From: UBA2970 sp965221075
Lineage (GTDB): Bacteria > Verrucomicrobiota > Verrucomicrobiia > Limisphaerales > AAA164-E04
Assembly (NCBI GenBank): GCA_965221075.1
Contig: OZ244865.1
Coordinates: forward strand, 1,364,001-1,428,000
Length of the DNA stretch: 64,000 nt
Direction of reading: 5' to 3'
Below the pieces are notes generated by a model, which worked only from the letters and a program-made list of their open reading frames with translations, was not told the DNA's origin and did not search any database. Of this stretch, positions 63,115 through 64,000 are shown piece after piece. Both the position numbers and the translations under genes were made by a program. Each line of letters begins with the position of its first letter. The first letter of the stretch is position 1.

Positions 63115-64000
63115 TCCCGGATCACGGACGCCGACCGGACCGGGCCCCTGGGACGCCTGACCTTCCTCCGGTCGGAGATCAGCGGCTCGGCGAGAAGGCA
63201 GGCCAGGGCCAGGGCCAGGGGCCATTGAAACCTGTCGATGGGCTGCTTGAAAAGCCTGGAGGCGACTTCCTCCCGGGGAAGCGGGGCCAGGCCGCTCTGG
63301 TAGAGGGCCCCGATCGAGGTGGAGTCCTGCAGGGAGACGTAGAAGCCTCCGGTCGCCCGGGCCATCTCCTCCAGCAGGGACTGGTTGAGGCGGGACTTGA
63401 TCACGTTGCCCTGGCGATCCTTGAGGAAGGAGGCGCTTCCGTCCTCGCCGACCGAGGAGAGCAGCTCCCCCTCGGGAGTGCCCACCCCGACGGCGAAGAT
63501 GCGGCAGTCCTTCCCGGCCGCCTTGCGGGCGGCCTCCATCGCCCCCTCCTCGTGGTCCTCCCCGTCGGTGATCAGGACGATGGCACGGAAGCTGCCTCCC
63601 GATTCCTCCAGGGCCTCCAGGGAGGTCTCCACCGCCTGGGCGAGGGCCGTGCCCCCCTGGGGGATGATGCCGGGATCCAGGGCCATGACGTTCTGGCGGA
63701 AGGCGTTGGCGTCGAGGGTGAGCGGGCACTGCAGGAAGGCGGTGCCGGCGAAGGCCACCAGCCCCAGCCGGTCGCCGCGCGCCTGGGACATCAGGTCCAG
63801 GGCCGCCAGCTTGGCGCGTTCCAGGCGGTTGGGGGCGAGGTCGATGGCCAGCATGCTCTTGGAGGTGTCGATAGCGACGACGATGTCGAGCCCCTGCTGC
63901 CGGGCCTCCTCCTCCCGCGTTCCGTACTGGGGGCGGGCCAGGGCGGCGATCAGGAAGGCCGCCGCCAGCAGGCACAGGCCCATGCGCAGGAACTGGCGCC
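63111..64000 (-). CDS. batB: BatB-like VWA-domain membrane protein (5' end outside window)
   Basis: At least 295 residues are in the window; the frame continues past its right edge (RQFLRMGLCLLAAAFLIAALARPQYG is in frame). After an N-terminal membrane segment a VWA domain has the MIDAS motif DIVVAIDTSKSM (DxSxS), the Thr of QGGTALAQAVE, and the Asp of VLITDGEDH. The domain ends near residue 220 and a C-terminal membrane segment (WPLALALACLLAEPLI) follows. It is the usual BatB layout (N-TM, VWA, C-TM), followed by BatC, BatD and the TPR-SH3 protein. The MoxR, DUF58 and BatA genes are expected upstream, beyond the window. Confidence 0.9.
   Translation of the reverse strand, partial: RQFLRMGLCLLAAAFLIAALARPQYGTREEEARQQGLDIVVAIDTSKSMLAIDLAPNRLERAKLAALDLMSQARGDRLGLVAFAGTAFLQCPLTLDANAFRQNVMALDPGIIPQGGTALAQAVETSLEALEESGGSFRAIVLITDGEDHEEGAMEAARKAAGKDCRIFAVGVGTPEGELLSSVGEDGSASFLKDRQGNVIKSRLNQSLLEEMARATGGFYVSLQDSTSIGALYQSGLAPLPREEVASRLFKQPIDRFQWPLALALACLLAEPLISDRRKVRRPRGPVRSASVIRE

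Overview
The window is a piece of a GC-rich Verrucomicrobiota chromosome. The evidence for this is the following. The 16S rRNA at 14438-16007 contains ACACCTACGGGTGGCAGC at 14792-14809, the site of the Verrucomicrobiales probe EUB338-III. The small basic protein of the Chlamydiae/Verrucomicrobia group lies just after the rRNA operon. Gene content is typical of marine or soil polysaccharide degraders of the phylum: two secreted sulfatases, DUF1501, DUF1552, PSD1 (DUF1549/DUF1553) and DUF1592 cytochrome-type proteins, an H-type pseudopilin, a TonB-dependent receptor and several TIM-barrel sugar isomerases. Rank below phylum is not certain.

Layout. 1-13300: end of a truncated gene, a TPR membrane protein, a secreted EEP-family hydrolase, purH, a sulfatase, a very large coiled-coil membrane protein, an LplT-like MFS transporter, a second sulfatase and a pseudopilin. 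13352-21127: bioD, whose 3' end carries promoter P1 of a complete rRNA operon (16S, tRNA-Ala, tRNA-Ile, 23S, 5S, with both RNase III processing stems and a terminator), then the small basic protein with its own promoter, and an RsuA/RluB pseudouridine synthase. 20982-32963: rsmD with a small upstream partner, DedA, dolichol-phosphate-mannose synthase-like GT2, FMN reductase, TonB receptor, infA, YgjP-type hydrolase, alpha/beta hydrolase, DUF4399, DUF1501 and a DUF6580-like membrane protein. 33016-37400: radical SAM protein, orphan MalK-type ATPase, then a short accessory patch with a toxin-antitoxin pair and a decayed IS630-family transposase. 37425-49265: nadK and tlyA behind an unrecognised coupled gene, then a translationally coupled peptidase-DUF1501-PSD1 operon running into Gfo/Idh/MocA, Uma2 and sugar epimerase genes. 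49280-52703: two tandem copies of an AAA ATPase gene with its flanks. 53010-58837 (minus): DUF1592 and DUF1552 genes, an epimerase and an L-galactose-dehydrogenase-like reductase. 59186-64000 (minus): a Bat-type operon (VWA BatB, TPR BatC, BatD, TPR-SH3 protein) and a RidA protein.

Combined reading. Sulfatases, TonB receptor, PSD/DUF1501 pairs, isomerases and oxidoreductases fit uptake and breakdown of sulfated or uncommon sugars, but no glycoside hydrolase is complete in the window, so the substrate is not known. Housekeeping loci (rRNA operon, infA, purH, nadK, rsmD, tlyA, bioD) are mixed in with these.

Three general features stand out. First, many starts lack a Shine-Dalgarno sequence and have a candidate promoter box a few bases before the start codon, suggesting very short or absent 5' leaders. 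Second, seven GC-rich spacers of 0.3-0.8 kb show no coding signal. Third, the tandem ATPases are nearly identical in their N-terminal two thirds but strongly diverged in their C-terminal third. No CRISPR array or prophage was seen.
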